NCBI GenBank assembly: GCA_012932295.1
Contig: JAAONU010000002.1
Coordinates: forward strand, 35,647,521 to 35,711,520
DNA length: 64,000 nucleotides
DNA from: Cyclina sinensis
Taxonomy: Eukaryota > Mollusca > Bivalvia > Venerida > Veneridae
Direction of reading: 5' to 3'
In this document: positions 15,601 to 26,155 of the stretch, piece after piece
Layout: the number at the start of each line of letters is the position of its first letter
Position numbering within the stretch: the first letter of the stretch is position 1
Notes under the pieces: generated by a model
Seen by the model: only the letters and a program-made list of their open reading frames with translations
Told to the model about the DNA's origin: nothing
Database searches by the model: none
Translations under genes and position numbers: made by a program

Positions 15601-16920
15601 ATTTTGAATAAAAAGCCGATACATTCAAATTAAGAAACATAAAAGACTTAAGTAGTTGTTAACTACTTGTCACATTCAATAGCAACAAAGTCAAATGAAT
15701 TTACAAATACATAGTTTTCAGTCTATAATTTTACAGATAAACATTTCAAGATCACAACGGTACAAGAAATGTTAAACCACGGACTCTAAATGTGTACATA
15801 AGAGTTATTTGAATATGGGAATGAATTGTAACAATAGCAATAGGAAACACGAAAAACAAATTACTTATAAATAGAATATATGCAACTTTATTGAAGTTGT
15901 CAATAAGTAGGACGCATATGAAAGTAAATTACATAAAATTGTAATTTAGCAGTAGACATACAGTGGCGGATATCCCCTTCCATACGATCTACCTGTATTT
16001 TCTTATTTCGCTTGAAGGAAAAATTCTGGCGAGGAATCTTTCCTAGTTCAATCGAACAAAAATCGGAGGCGCAGTTATTTCCGATAGCGTTATTTCGAAA
16101 AGGCGGGGCGACAGTTATTTTGATAAATCCTATACTTAACCAGCTTGTGCCGGTTTTTCAGTTTTGTCAATGCGAGTTCATTGGTCGTTGCTACTGCGTT
16201 TGATTAGCCGTTTGTTGACCTCAAAAATAGGGTTACACCGTGTTTTTTGACAAATTTTCCAATACAGCTAAATGAAACTGCATGTACAGATTAATCATCT
16301 ACCTGCATTTATAGGTTCCATTTAAGTTCATTTTGTATAGAATATCTAAGATCTGACTGACTTTTGGCAAACGAGAAAACCTTCGTCATAAAGCTCGAGC
16401 AGAAATATTAGACTGCCCCTCGAACAGGCGCTGTATAAAATTAAACACTTTCACGGTATTTTTTCACATAAATTTAAAGCTTGCTTTTTTTACTTACTAA
16501 TTCAATATACCTTTTTGTCTAAAATGCGTGAAGGTAATTTTTAGAAGAAATTGTGTCTCTAGGAAAAAAGCATGGGCAAGGCTTATCATTGGATATCTCT
16601 TAAAAGTACATGTACTTAAGTAAACGTAGCACACAGAAGGAAATCAATGAATAGCTAAATTATTGATATAATTTTGCTTTTATTAAGCCGTTTAAACTAC
16701 CTTTATTTCGTTTTTATGTAACTTTTAAATAACAAAAGTATATTAACACTGCCTCAATAAATTTGCACCAGATATGGCAAATGTAATATGCTTTCCATTT
16801 AACCAGAAAGTATTTATAAAACCTAAATACAAATTCAAAATATGAATGTTCACAGAGGTGTCTTCAAAAGATCTTAAACATTTGAAGCGTGTCTGAAAAT
16901 CGCCCAAATCACGGTAACAT

Positions 16921-16955
<35 letters not shown>

Positions 16956-17893
16956 CGTTTAACCTTTTACTTTTGGCATAGATTTTTTATTTGCCTTGTT
17001 TTGATATTCCCGGTTTAAAACTTCCAAAACTACAATTTAATGTAAAATAGTCACTGTATCATGTAACGCTAAGGAGCGACCGAATTAAGTTCCTTTCTTG
17101 TATTTTTACTAATATCTAATTACATGATTTAGAAAGTTTTTTTTTACATGTAAAAATGCCCATGAGTATTATTTACAGAATACAAAATAATTTTCATGCA
17201 AACAAACATACAAAGCTCAAAAGAAGCATTTTATCATCTACATTTTCTTACGTATACACACAAATAGCTATTCAGAAGAACCAAATACATATAATCAAAA
17301 TAAGTCACACGTAATTATAACAAATAAAATTTAAAAAGGAAGATATTATGTCTGCTTTTAATAAAGGTGTCGAGAAACTTCAGAAGTTATCTAAAATTTT
17401 GACGGTAATAAGCTATTTGTGGTTAAACAAACAATTGTCAAATCAAAATATCGTACAATATCTCTTATACTCACAAAAATATTGTGCGCGTTAATCTCGT
17501 GCCTGCATGTTTGATCAAATAGCCAATCCCTGTAAAGGAAAGGTACATAAAACTGACTGCTATGGAAAACCAGAGATTCAGCTGAGATTCTTGTGCTGGG
17601 CATCCTTCCCACGAGACTTCTTTCGTCGATGAATTCGTTCCGTTATTTCCGTCGGTGATGACGTCATATGGAATTTCATCCAAAGATTGATTAGAAAAAG
17701 TCATAGAAAGTTCCTGACTGAGCAATGTCGGTACAGCATTCATGTTATTTTCTGCGCAAGTGTCCAAATAAAACCCCTCCTCTTTAAGGATATATACCAA
17801 TGATCCCCAGCCAAATATAACCCCGGCAAATAATACCACTTCCATGAAAGCCCAGAGAGTGGTTATGACAGGGTGTTTCTTGTATAACTCCAT
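615..17893 (-). CDS. SLC43-family major facilitator transporter (LAT3/LAT4/SLC43A3-like), 10 coding exons
   Basis: Coding exons on the minus strand, in order: 17475-17893, 12754-12800, 9031-9107, 6109-6201, 4975-5221, 4571-4759, 4243-4344, 3773-3959, 1249-1369, 615-755. All introns are GT-AG, all phases agree, and the total is 1623 nt (540 residues plus stop), a normal family length. The start ATG lies 2 nt after a 3' splice site, so a 5' UTR exon is expected upstream. Family evidence, from remembered SLC43A3: the first membrane helix carries FAGVIFGWGSLVYILKEEG, followed by an extracellular loop with NQS and NGT glycosylation sequons. Later landmarks are TNLQ...HPRLRSTIVAIFTGLFD and FPADYFGVLFGFIQL, then a C-terminal helix ending in FIHPVILY. 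SLC43 proteins are 12-helix plasma-membrane facilitators for large neutral amino acids (A1, A2) or purine bases (A3). The sequence does not show which substrate applies. The introns are repeat-rich. Confidence 0.9.
1835..3622 (-). mobile_element. Helentron-like non-autonomous element with a 302-bp tandem core
   Basis: The element sits in an SLC43 intron. Read on the minus strand, it begins at TAGCTCACCTGAG and ends with the inverse motif CTCAGGTGAGC, a palindromic hairpin GGGCCATCATGGCCC and TCTTGTT. The core is five tandem units; the landmark AGCTTTTGCAGCCC recurs at 2205, 2507, 2809, 3111 and 3412. Subterminal inverted repeats, a 3' hairpin and a tandem core are the known architecture of Helentron-associated interspersed elements. 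No coding capacity is seen; short open frames here are repeat artefacts. Confidence 0.75.
6456..6490. repeat. Short tandem repeat, 19-bp unit
   Basis: AACATTGAATAAACTTTAT occurs twice in tandem, followed by a truncated third copy, within an SLC43 intron. Confidence 0.7.
7521..8486. mobile_element. Fold-back DNA element with inverted arms of about 265 bp
   Basis: The left arm, from 7521 (CACACCGTTCGACC), is the diverged reverse complement of the right arm, which ends at 8486 (GTGTG). Shared blocks include AAGATCTTGGCATGAACAAC and GTTGATCCGCGAACGACAAC. Similarity runs inward to about 7785 and 8222, leaving a centre of roughly 430 bp. No transposase frame is visible and no clean target-site duplication was found, so the superfamily is not assigned. 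The element lies in the SLC43 intron between exons 9031-9107 and 6109-6201. Confidence 0.75.
9543..9667. repeat. Imperfect inverted repeat
   Basis: TGGTTTACAGGTC near 9544 pairs with GACCTGTAAACTGGCCA near 9651, and CTTTGCTGTGTT pairs with CAGCAAAG. This makes a hairpin-forming segment of about 125 bp in an SLC43 intron. It may be a small MITE; no target duplication was identified. Confidence 0.55.
10529..10713 (-). mobile_element. Short, internally deleted copy of the Helentron-like family at 1835-3622
   Basis: On the plus strand it starts AACAAGAGGGCCATGGTGGCC, contains GATCACTCACC, and ends in CATATGCTCAGGTGAGCTT. These are the same termini as the 1.8-kb copy but with the tandem core missing. 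It lies in the same SLC43 transcription unit and the same orientation. Confidence 0.7.
11333..11477. repeat. Tandem duplication, unit about 75-80 bp
   Basis: Two adjacent copies begin with CTACTGCACGTA, continue with GGATGCTAGATGTAATTACC, and end in CGGTTCAGTA. The second has a short insertion (CGCACT). Intronic, no coding role seen. Confidence 0.65.
13199..15989. mobile_element. 2.8-kb element bounded by inverted repeats of about 60 bp
   Basis: GATCTTATGGAAGGGGATAT at 13199 is matched in inverse at 15965-15989 (GGCGGATATCCCCTTCCATA followed by CGATC). Inward of this core the arms stay similar for another 35 bp or so (TGTATG, TACTGCT, TACAATT). The whole unit lies within the large SLC43 intron and includes a tRNA-like SINE head. 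No transposase-length frame is present, so it would be non-autonomous. The ends are approximate and no target duplication was confirmed. Confidence 0.55.
14312..14390 (-). mobile_element. tRNA-derived SINE head, degenerate
   Basis: On the minus strand, GCTGGGTAGCTCAGACAGTA resembles an A box and GGAGTTTGAGTCCTGG resembles a B box, with spacing close to that of a tRNA. The acceptor stem does not close well, so this is read as a SINE remnant and not a tRNA gene. Confidence 0.5.
16923..16955. repeat. Poly(T) run of 33 bases
   Basis: An uninterrupted T tract inside the first SLC43 intron region. On the coding (minus) strand it is poly(A), so it could be the tail of an old retroposed element, but no element body is recognised next to it. 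Confidence 0.9.
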
Positions 17894-18615
17894 ATCTGAA
17901 CAACTATATTTGAAACAGTCTTTTTATTTAGTGATAATTTTCTTAAAAATCTGAAAATAGAAGAAAAACAAATATTTGGTATAATGCATATAAAGAATCT
18001 ACCATTAAATCTGTAAAATGTCTATCTAATGCATACCAACATGCACATATTTTCATGTGATTTCATTGGAATAAATGAAAGAATAATTTCACGATGAAGC
18101 TTAGTAAATTTCAAAGTCAGTTGTACAATGTATGTCGAACTTCCCTTTTCTTTATGTGCCGATATGATTCAAATACATTAACACATTACTGGTGTTAGCA
18201 GCATATCAAGACCAAACTTTATATTATTTTAGCCTGTGATCGACCTATCATTGAGTAACCTTGAACCAGCCTCAATACTGCTGAATTTTGCGAAAACAGC
18301 GGCACCGACCCTTGGCTGTTTACCTATTGTCCATAATCTGGTTCAGTCTTGTTTTCGAATTGAAAAGCTTTAAAAAACAAATGTAAGACAGATGAGGGGA
18401 GTTTAAAATTTACTAATATTGGTATTCTACATGTACTGTGGAGTAGCAAAAATACTCGTTCCTTATAACTTAGTCAGTTTAAGACTGACGAAAACCGAAG
18501 TTTTGACCTTATATATATTAATACCTACAAAACTAGGTTAATTGACTACATATTTGTCAGTGCACACTATTCACACAAAAATAAGTGTAGATCTACTTAT
18601 TAAAACTTAACATAC

Positions 18616-18720
18616 CTTAAAACTGTAAACTTCCTCTTAAACACGTACGAATCAGAAATATTACTGATAAAAGATATCAAACATTACAGCACACCACGAC
18701 TTTTGCACACGGTGTACGTC
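18616..18720 (-). promoter_or_regulatory. Candidate non-coding first exon / promoter area of the SLC43-like gene
   Basis: On the minus strand a GTATGT donor follows TTTTAAG at 18616, and the first coding exon has its 3' splice site just before the ATG at 17893. A short 5' UTR exon ending at 18616 would join them. The upstream edge is a guess. No TATA box or initiator could be assigned. Confidence 0.3.
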
Positions 18721-19014
18721 ACGTCTTCTCAGTTCTTTATCGGTAAATCAATACAGAAGGTAGCTCAAGGCGATAATATAGAGCGGAACAGCTTGTATGC
18801 GCATACACTGTATGGAAACATAACAATGTTGGTTGTCTGTGTAGATAAATAGATAAATAAATGACTATTGTATGTCAATGTGATTGCAAATGGAATCATA
18901 AATAACCCTTAGTTTGATTAGTTTTCGAAGATACGTAGTATTTTTATGCACAGATCAGAAACCAACATTGTGAATGTTACAAAATATATGTACATATGGC
19001 GTTTAAGTAGTAGA

Positions 19015-19220
19015 TTAACCCATTTAATATGACTTATGGATTATGCTACCATTGTCAGTTGAACGAGTCCATTTTCAGTTTAACGGGTTTCTGGTATAAA
19101 TTTTCAATTCTACTCAATTTAGAGAAGGAAGTCCATTATGCAAACATTGAAGACCCTGATACTGCGTCTGCACTGTTTGCCTATGTCTACTTTTGTAGAT
19201 ACTAGGCATTAATGGGTTAA
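19015..19220. mobile_element. MITE of about 205 bp with TTAACCCATTAA-type ends
   Basis: It starts TTAACCCATTTAATA and ends ATTAATGGGTTAA, inverse to the start. No coding content. The ends match the TTAACCC... terminus of the elements at 27671 and 36495, suggesting related TTAA-type MITEs. Confidence 0.55.
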
Positions 19221-19860
19221 ATAGCGTCTAGTCAGTCTAAATCATGAACGAAGTCACATTTGTTTTACTTTAAGGAGCTTTAAGATCATTTAAAATTCTA
19301 CATCAATTGGCAGACGAGATGTGGGCTCATGAATCAAAACCTCTAGCAAAACTGTATGCTTGCGTTACCTGCGTTGATCTTGACATAAAAAGAGATTCAG
19401 CTGAAGTCAACCCCCCAGGGTATGACGGTAATACATAGTTAGATGAGAAAACTATGACACTTTCAAAACCAGCCATGGAAACATGGAAACGAACTACTTT
19501 GTACTTTTGTATTTTAGATTAATTCTGACCAACCAAAGTTTCATCCTTGAAAGAAGCGGCGATAAAAATGGTGTTACTCAAACTGACACAAACTGCATGG
19601 TAATCGACGTCATATGGTCAGAATGCATAACTTTCTCAGGCATACTTTTAAACTTTTAAACGTGAATGTATGCATAAAGTTACATGCGTTTATACAAACG
19701 AGTTTATTTAAATGATATATGCAACTCCTTGCCATGTTTTGAATTCAACATTATTTGTAAATATAAAACTCAAAATTATGCTTCTATGGGAGCACTAGAA
19801 TATTTTATAAGGGTTCGATCAACTTGGATGGAATTATCCCGTCCCCCACCCCCATCCCAC

Positions 19861-19862
19861 AA

Positions 19863-19905
<43 letters not shown>

Positions 19906-19919
19906 GTAAATAAATAAAT
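19861..19919. repeat. AAAT microsatellite
   Basis: About 14 tandem copies of the tetranucleotide AAAT/AATA, with one AAGT interruption. Confidence 0.95.
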
Positions 19920-20867
19920 TACAGAAATTATATCGGTAATTATTGAAAAGAGAAAATACGTACTTTTCAGAAGGACGTGCTGAATAGTGTAGGTGGGTGC
20001 TATCTAAAGTTTTTCGAGAAAAGCTCTAGAGTTAGAAAAGTGAATAACCTATTTCATTCAATGACATTGTAGAAGGTTGAGAAATTATGGGACATTGTAT
20101 AGCAAAGCGACTTCTGTGCTTATATCCAGTCAGACATAATTGACTTTAACAATGAATTTGAACGTCATAAACTTAGGTTATTTGAAGAGTACGCTCCCTT
20201 AACAGCTATGTGAATACACTACCGTTACTTCACAAGAAAGTGAACGGTAGTGAAACATTCGACCGATGTGCAGGAGAGTACCTGTAGAGTAAATAAATTA
20301 ATATATTATCGATATATGATTTTGATCACAGACAAAAACAACAAGTGTTGGGTCCAGTTTCTGAAAGATCGATGGAAGAACATTAGGAAATGTTAGGGAC
20401 ATCCCCACCCCCATTCCCCTCTGGTCTATGCATCACTAACAATGGTTCTTGTCATGTTAATTATTCTTTAGTACCTAAAGGTCATTTTTATTTTAGCTCT
20501 GCACTGTGAGGTAAATGAATATACCCCGTTTTCAAATCATTCAGAAATAAACTGATGGTAATGAAACTGCAGATTTTTTCGACTTAGTCGCCAAGAACGA
20601 GGAAAAGTGTCAGCTAAATTATATCATCGGAAGGTGCGTGAATTCATATTAAATAGAACTAATATATCTAAGACCTGCGAACTACTGTAAAAAGTTATGC
20701 GATTCTGGTAAAGAAATTTCCACATAATGGTATGAATAGAAATGTGTATTTATAAAAGCATAAAGGGAGATTTTTTTTAATGATCTCAACAATAACATGA
20801 TAAAATGCAACTGGGCTATGAAACTACTGATGATGTACAGGGAATTAGTTAAAGAATTACGTAAAGT

Positions 20868-20986
20868 AAAATACAGTAAAATAGATGTCACAAATATGTG
20901 TTTAATAGCTGAAAGATTTTCAAGAAAAATACAGTAAAATAAAAGTCACAAATATGTGATTAATCACTGAAACATTTTTAAGAAGA
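20868..20986. repeat. Tandem duplication, unit about 60 bp
   Basis: AAATACAGTAAAATA followed by GTCACAAATATGTG and CTGAAA occurs twice in direct succession with a few substitutions. Confidence 0.65.
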
Positions 20987-21220
20987 TTTTTTTTTTAAAG
21001 GATTGAAGTTACTTAGATTCAAGAAGTACAACACTAGAAATCCTTTGTCCTATCAAGATTAAAGAACGGTAAAAATACAACGTTTGGTCTGATGTTTTAA
21101 TGAAAAGTTGAAGAATGGAAGACCGCTCATTATAAAGTCTCTTAAAACTCAGTCATATATTTGTTTCTGGCATATACACTCAAAGAATGGAATCACAGGT
21201 TTTTTTTTAGTCCTGCTAGA

Positions 21221-21253
21221 CAGGGTCTTTCAAAAGGTATTTGAAAGACCCTG
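21221..21253. repeat. Perfect short hairpin
   Basis: CAGGGTCTTTCAAA and its exact reverse complement TTTGAAAGACCCTG are separated by 5 nt. TGCTAGA directly repeats on both flanks. No transcript or T-run context supports a terminator role in this eukaryotic sequence. Confidence 0.7.
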
Positions 21254-23395
21254 TGCTAGAGTTTATTAATCTTAAAGACCATGAAGATAAAAATAAAATA
21301 AGATTTAAAGAGAACAGCATGGTCGTAGATCATTTGTTTTCTTTCCCAAATCAATTAAAGAAATAATTGAATTATAAGTTATAAAAAGGTGTTTGATCAA
21401 TCTAATAAAAAATATAAATATACGAAATTTATTCGTATATAGTAATGATGCTATTTTGAGAGTAGTCTGCTTTAAAACTCTTATTATCTCTTATTCCCAA
21501 AAGCATTCTAAAATACCTTCTATTTATAAACTTTACCACTCTTAACTTTTTAATGCATTATAAATATGGATTCTTTCCTTTCCACCTTTTGCAGATTTAT
21601 TTTACAATGCGTCATTAGCTCCGTTTCGTAATTTTTATTCCAGTGCGTTAAACACAGTTGAAAATTTAGTTCGTTGTTTCCGTTGACCTTCGACGATTTG
21701 CTTTTCGTGTACATATATTTTTGACTATTTTTCATTAGGTTTAGAAGGTCAGACGCAATTAAGAATGGTCAGGTTGACGCTTAGGGCGCTGAGCCACCTG
21801 AGAAATGTTCCTGGTCTCAAGTCAGGCCTTCCTGGTACAACTGTTGAATCCTTAAAGCACAACTATTCGGTAGGTTGTTCTCAGTTCTGTTGTTTTCGCG
21901 AGGGTGGGGAATAAACTCATGTATCCTACATGTTTCTTATTATCGAAAATAATGATTCAGACAGAAAATAATATTAATTTTAAACTTATGCCGTAGAAAG
22001 ACATCACATTCGTTATACCTGTAGTCTTGAATAAACAGCTCATCAAGTCATCTAGAGTGCTTGGACCAACGCTCGGCGTAAATCTATTTTTTCACAGAAT
22101 TGATATTTTTTCTTAGAAGTGATTTAAAACTCTTCTTTAATTCGAGTTAAGTGTCATTTCGTCTATCTTTACACGGTTCTCTGAACTTCCAGTATCATCA
22201 CGTGACTTAAGCATAGCAGACGGAAGGGGATCCCATTGGATAGCCCAACAAATTGTGCGCCAGGGCTCTTTATTATATAGATGGTCGCCCTTCGCGCACA
22301 ACCCACTTACGATTCAAAACAATGCGGAAAGTTTTTCTTCTATGTGTATATGCCAGTGACCAGAATCTCGTCGCTAACTTTGACGGCTTCAAATGTATAG
22401 TTACACTCAATATTTCTTGAAATAAAATACATAGCTGTAAAGCTTATTCTAAACTGAATCAATATAAGAGAAAATAGATAAGAAAAAATTAGGTTTTTTA
22501 TGCATTACACTTATAAACCCTACACATGTCAACATGTTTTTGTTGGACACCGCTAAAACTCTACCTGATGGTAGTTTATCGATCGGTTTTATTTTTAAAC
22601 CTCAACGGGTTGAAATATGTACTGCGGGAAATCCGTTGTTAACGCAGTCAATTGAAAAGGGGACTATCGTAGTTTCTACAAGATTTTTTTTTTAGTTAGC
22701 ATAAAGAGATGATATGAATGAAACTTAATCATGTTATGTATATTTGGATAGCTAAATACATGTATGCGAGTCGTTAATAATGTTACTTTCAAAGAGAATT
22801 ATCTTTATTTGTATACATAGAATGTATAGATATTCACATAGAGCTATATGAAGATATAAAAGCGTCATACACTTAAAATCTGTATCAGCGATTAATTATG
22901 CCGCAAGTTCATTATTTTTGTGAGATTTTCTGAGACCATGTTCCGTCATATTGAATTTGCACAGAGTAAATGGGGAAATTTCTTTTTGTACCAGGCAAAA
23001 GTCAGCACAATGTGTTAAAACATCTCTTGTATTTCTGAACAAAATACCATAATGGCAATTCAGAACAACATATGTGGGTTATTTCGGACGGAGGTATTTT
23101 TTATAAAGCACTCTTTTTAATTTACAACAAAGTACTACATTGTAAATATAATTTATTGCATTATCAAAGAACTCTGCTCCATAAATGGAAACATTTTAAC
23201 AAGAATGTAACAAAAGCTATGTTTGCCAAAACGACGTTACTGCACCATTGCAACTTTTGCAATTTTAAACATTAAAGCGCCTTAGAAAAATTAACGATAT
23301 TTCCACTCAAGTTATACCCACATAAGATCCCATATACTGTGAATGCTGACTATAGACCGTTCCATAATTGATAAATTGACCGCCCCCATTTCGAA

Positions 23396-23407
23396 GGTCA
23401 CGTGACC
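23396..23407. promoter_or_regulatory. Palindromic E-box GGTCACGTGACC with adjacent CCGCCATT
   Basis: GGTCACGTGACC is a perfect palindrome containing the USF/TFEB-type core GTCACGTGAC. A CCGCCATT motif (YY1-like) lies 4 nt downstream. The pair is typical of housekeeping promoters, but no first exon could be tied to it. It could serve a gene not recognised here or a distant start of the gene at 26156. Confidence 0.35.
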
Positions 23408-26155
23408 GTCCGCCATTAAAGGACTGCTAAACCTCGCTATGATGCTTAAGTTCCGTATAAATCTGTATAACTTTAGCACATTTCAAGGTGACATACTGCC
23501 TTATATCGCGTGAATTTGTTGCAGAATACACATCATTTTATTGTATTATTATAGCTTCAAAGGTTTTGCGCATTATCATACTGATATTCCGAAAAGGCTT
23601 GGAAAGTGGCAAGTAAACGTTCTAGGTTAATATTAATTAAGCTGTTTCTTTCTCTAGCCAACGCCATTCAATTATTGTACAACACGCTTTGCCCTGTCTA
23701 GTTTTTTCGAGCACTGTTTGGTTTTCTGGCACAGTTTTTTTAATATCTACTTTAATGTTATTGATGGCTTTTGAAAAACTTTGAAAGGCCCGACCTGGCT
23801 TTTTTCTCGGACGTGAGATTTTCCTCTCGAAGAAAATCTACAAAGAATTCCAAATTCTCCAATCTTTTTGAGATCTTCTCTTTTCCATGGCGTTTCCCCA
23901 CATCTGTCAGGTCGCCATATATCTTGTCAATCAAATTCCCCAATCCGCCGGTCAGTTTTCCGTGTCTTTCGAGAGTTAGGTTACGGTGTGAATAAAAGGA
24001 ATGTCCAATTTGTGCGTGTACAATGTGTTTATGTTGTAGTGCCTGTAAACCACTTTGAATAAAATGACTTAACATCTTATAATTCCAGGACCTAATGTTC
24101 AATATTTTGTCCTCTCTTTTCGGTCACTTGTATGAATAGCTAAGTCTTATCTATTTCCACGTTCCGTAAAATTTACTTGTAACTACAGGAAACAAGCACT
24201 TTCAAAAATTTATTTTTAAAATCGATCAGAATTTCAAACATTTGATAAAAGCAAAGCTGTATATTTATCACTTGGCCTCAAAATAACCTTTACTTTAGCA
24301 GGAATTGAAATTAAATCGAGTTAGCAGTTTGCCCTAGTTTCTTATTCAATCAGACAGGCCATATTCAGTTTAAATTTGAAAAATATATCGCATAAAATAA
24401 TCTGTATGAAAAAATAAGTGACTTATTTTCTTTGATATGAACAGCGCGTGACATGTGGTATGTGGGCGGAGTTATGCAAAATAGCTAGAATAACATACGG
24501 GCATTATAAACTGAACTGTACATGTAGAATAAAGCCTCGTGACAACTTGAATGACAGGCAATCAACATCTTTTTGGAAGCTAGAGGTGTCAATCAAAATG
24601 AAAGGGCGGTCTTAACAAGACTTTAGAGGACGTTGCCGACGTGCGTACATGACAAACTGTAAGCAAGTTATTGGTCTTCGCTCGCAATAAATTCCATAAA
24701 ATTTGATATATGACAAATAACTTATACGTATTGTGCGTAATTTTTGTATTGAAGGCATGCACGCAATTAGAAAACATCTTTAGAAAAATATTTATGGATA
24801 TTAAAGCGAAACAAACCATATATGGAATGTCTTTATAACTCAATATGGATGATATGATATAGGATATTGTAGTTTAAACTTGAAAAGTAAAGATGATAAA
24901 ATTTGGATAGGTGAAATAAACGGCTCTAGGTTCAAAATATTATTATGTCAGGCCTGATTACACTAAATAAATACTAGACGCTACGAAAATCAAATTATAT
25001 TTAAATGTTCATTAAAGAAAAAAAAACACAATATACAGGAAAGGGAATAGCAAATTTTAATTTTACTTGACATTACAAAATTGTTGACAACATACTTTAG
25101 GAATCGTGTCCTTGACTGGTGGCAATTTAAGTTTATTAAATCCTATCTTTACAATAAAAATCACAAAATCAAAACTGTGACATGTTAAGAATGTGTGATG
25201 TGTGTATTAATGTAGAATAAATAAATGGAGTAAATACAAAAGTTTCAAATTTATATTTTCAGAAAAAAAAACAGATAATTTGTATTACGTCTGTACAAAA
25301 GCGCTTTGTGTGCGATTTTAACGCCTACAGTCTCCCGGAGTGTACTAATATGTTTAAATTAAAAGAAACGTTTTCATTGGTTACAGCGTTTGCACATCCA
25401 CATGTAAACAATCGGTACCTAATTGGGTTTAATAGGTAATTTAAGTTAATATTTGTCATTTTATAAATATTTTGAGGACTAATTATGGTTTATATCAACA
25501 AATGAACATGCCAGTGGGAAAATTTTCATGTTGCAATGAAAAAAATGAAATTTAAATCAGTTCGATTTCCGACACAGTTTTGAATCTAAGTGGTTGAGAC
25601 GTAAAGGCCGACATCTATGTAATATCAGTTTGTAAATCGGTCGGTCTTGCAGTCGAAATATTGAGACTACCCATTGGATAAAACAGACAAAACGCATTGT
25701 TTTCCACGCGAGATCATGTACTTCCGCTGTTTGATACGCAATGAATAGAAACAATCTATTTAATACTTCATTCATTTTGTGTTCAAGAAAGGTTCTTTGC
25801 ATATTTACAAAAGATTTCTTTTTGAAAGCTCGCCGATCAGGTCATCTACGGTACGCTGAGCATTGGTACAATTTTGTGCAAACCGCACATGTCTTACTCG
25901 GTCTATTTATAGCCTGCCCTGTTGTTTACGTCACGGTTGTTTCACATGGGGAAACTTCGTAAGGATTAAACAAAGTTTACTCTTGAATATAATTAGTTCA
26001 TAACATGAAACGAGTAATTTGTTTAGTCACTTCAAAGAAATTCCTTTGACTTTACGCCGAGCGTTGGTCTGACCACTCTAGCTTCATTTGAGAGTTCTTT
26101 CTTCTGCCGAAGTTCTGGAAAGTCTCATTTCATTGGAAGGAAAGTGAATTTGACC

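Larger units (their letters stand above)
18721..26155. other. Gene-free stretch, 7.4 kb
   Basis: Between the SLC43-like gene and the small membrane-protein gene I recognise no coding exon with flanking splice signals and a familiar protein. Open frames here are short, and where they overlap on both strands (for example 23758-24102) they match nothing known to me. Contents noted: a small MITE, an AAAT microsatellite, a local tandem duplication, a hairpin, a palindromic E-box, and a 19-nt sequence inverted 4 kb apart. Lineage-specific or regulatory sequence cannot be excluded. Confidence 0.5.

Noticed and set aside
23758..24102. 114-codon minus-strand open frame
   Set aside because: No recognisable domain, no supporting splice context, and overlapping plus-strand frames of similar length; not enough to call a gene.
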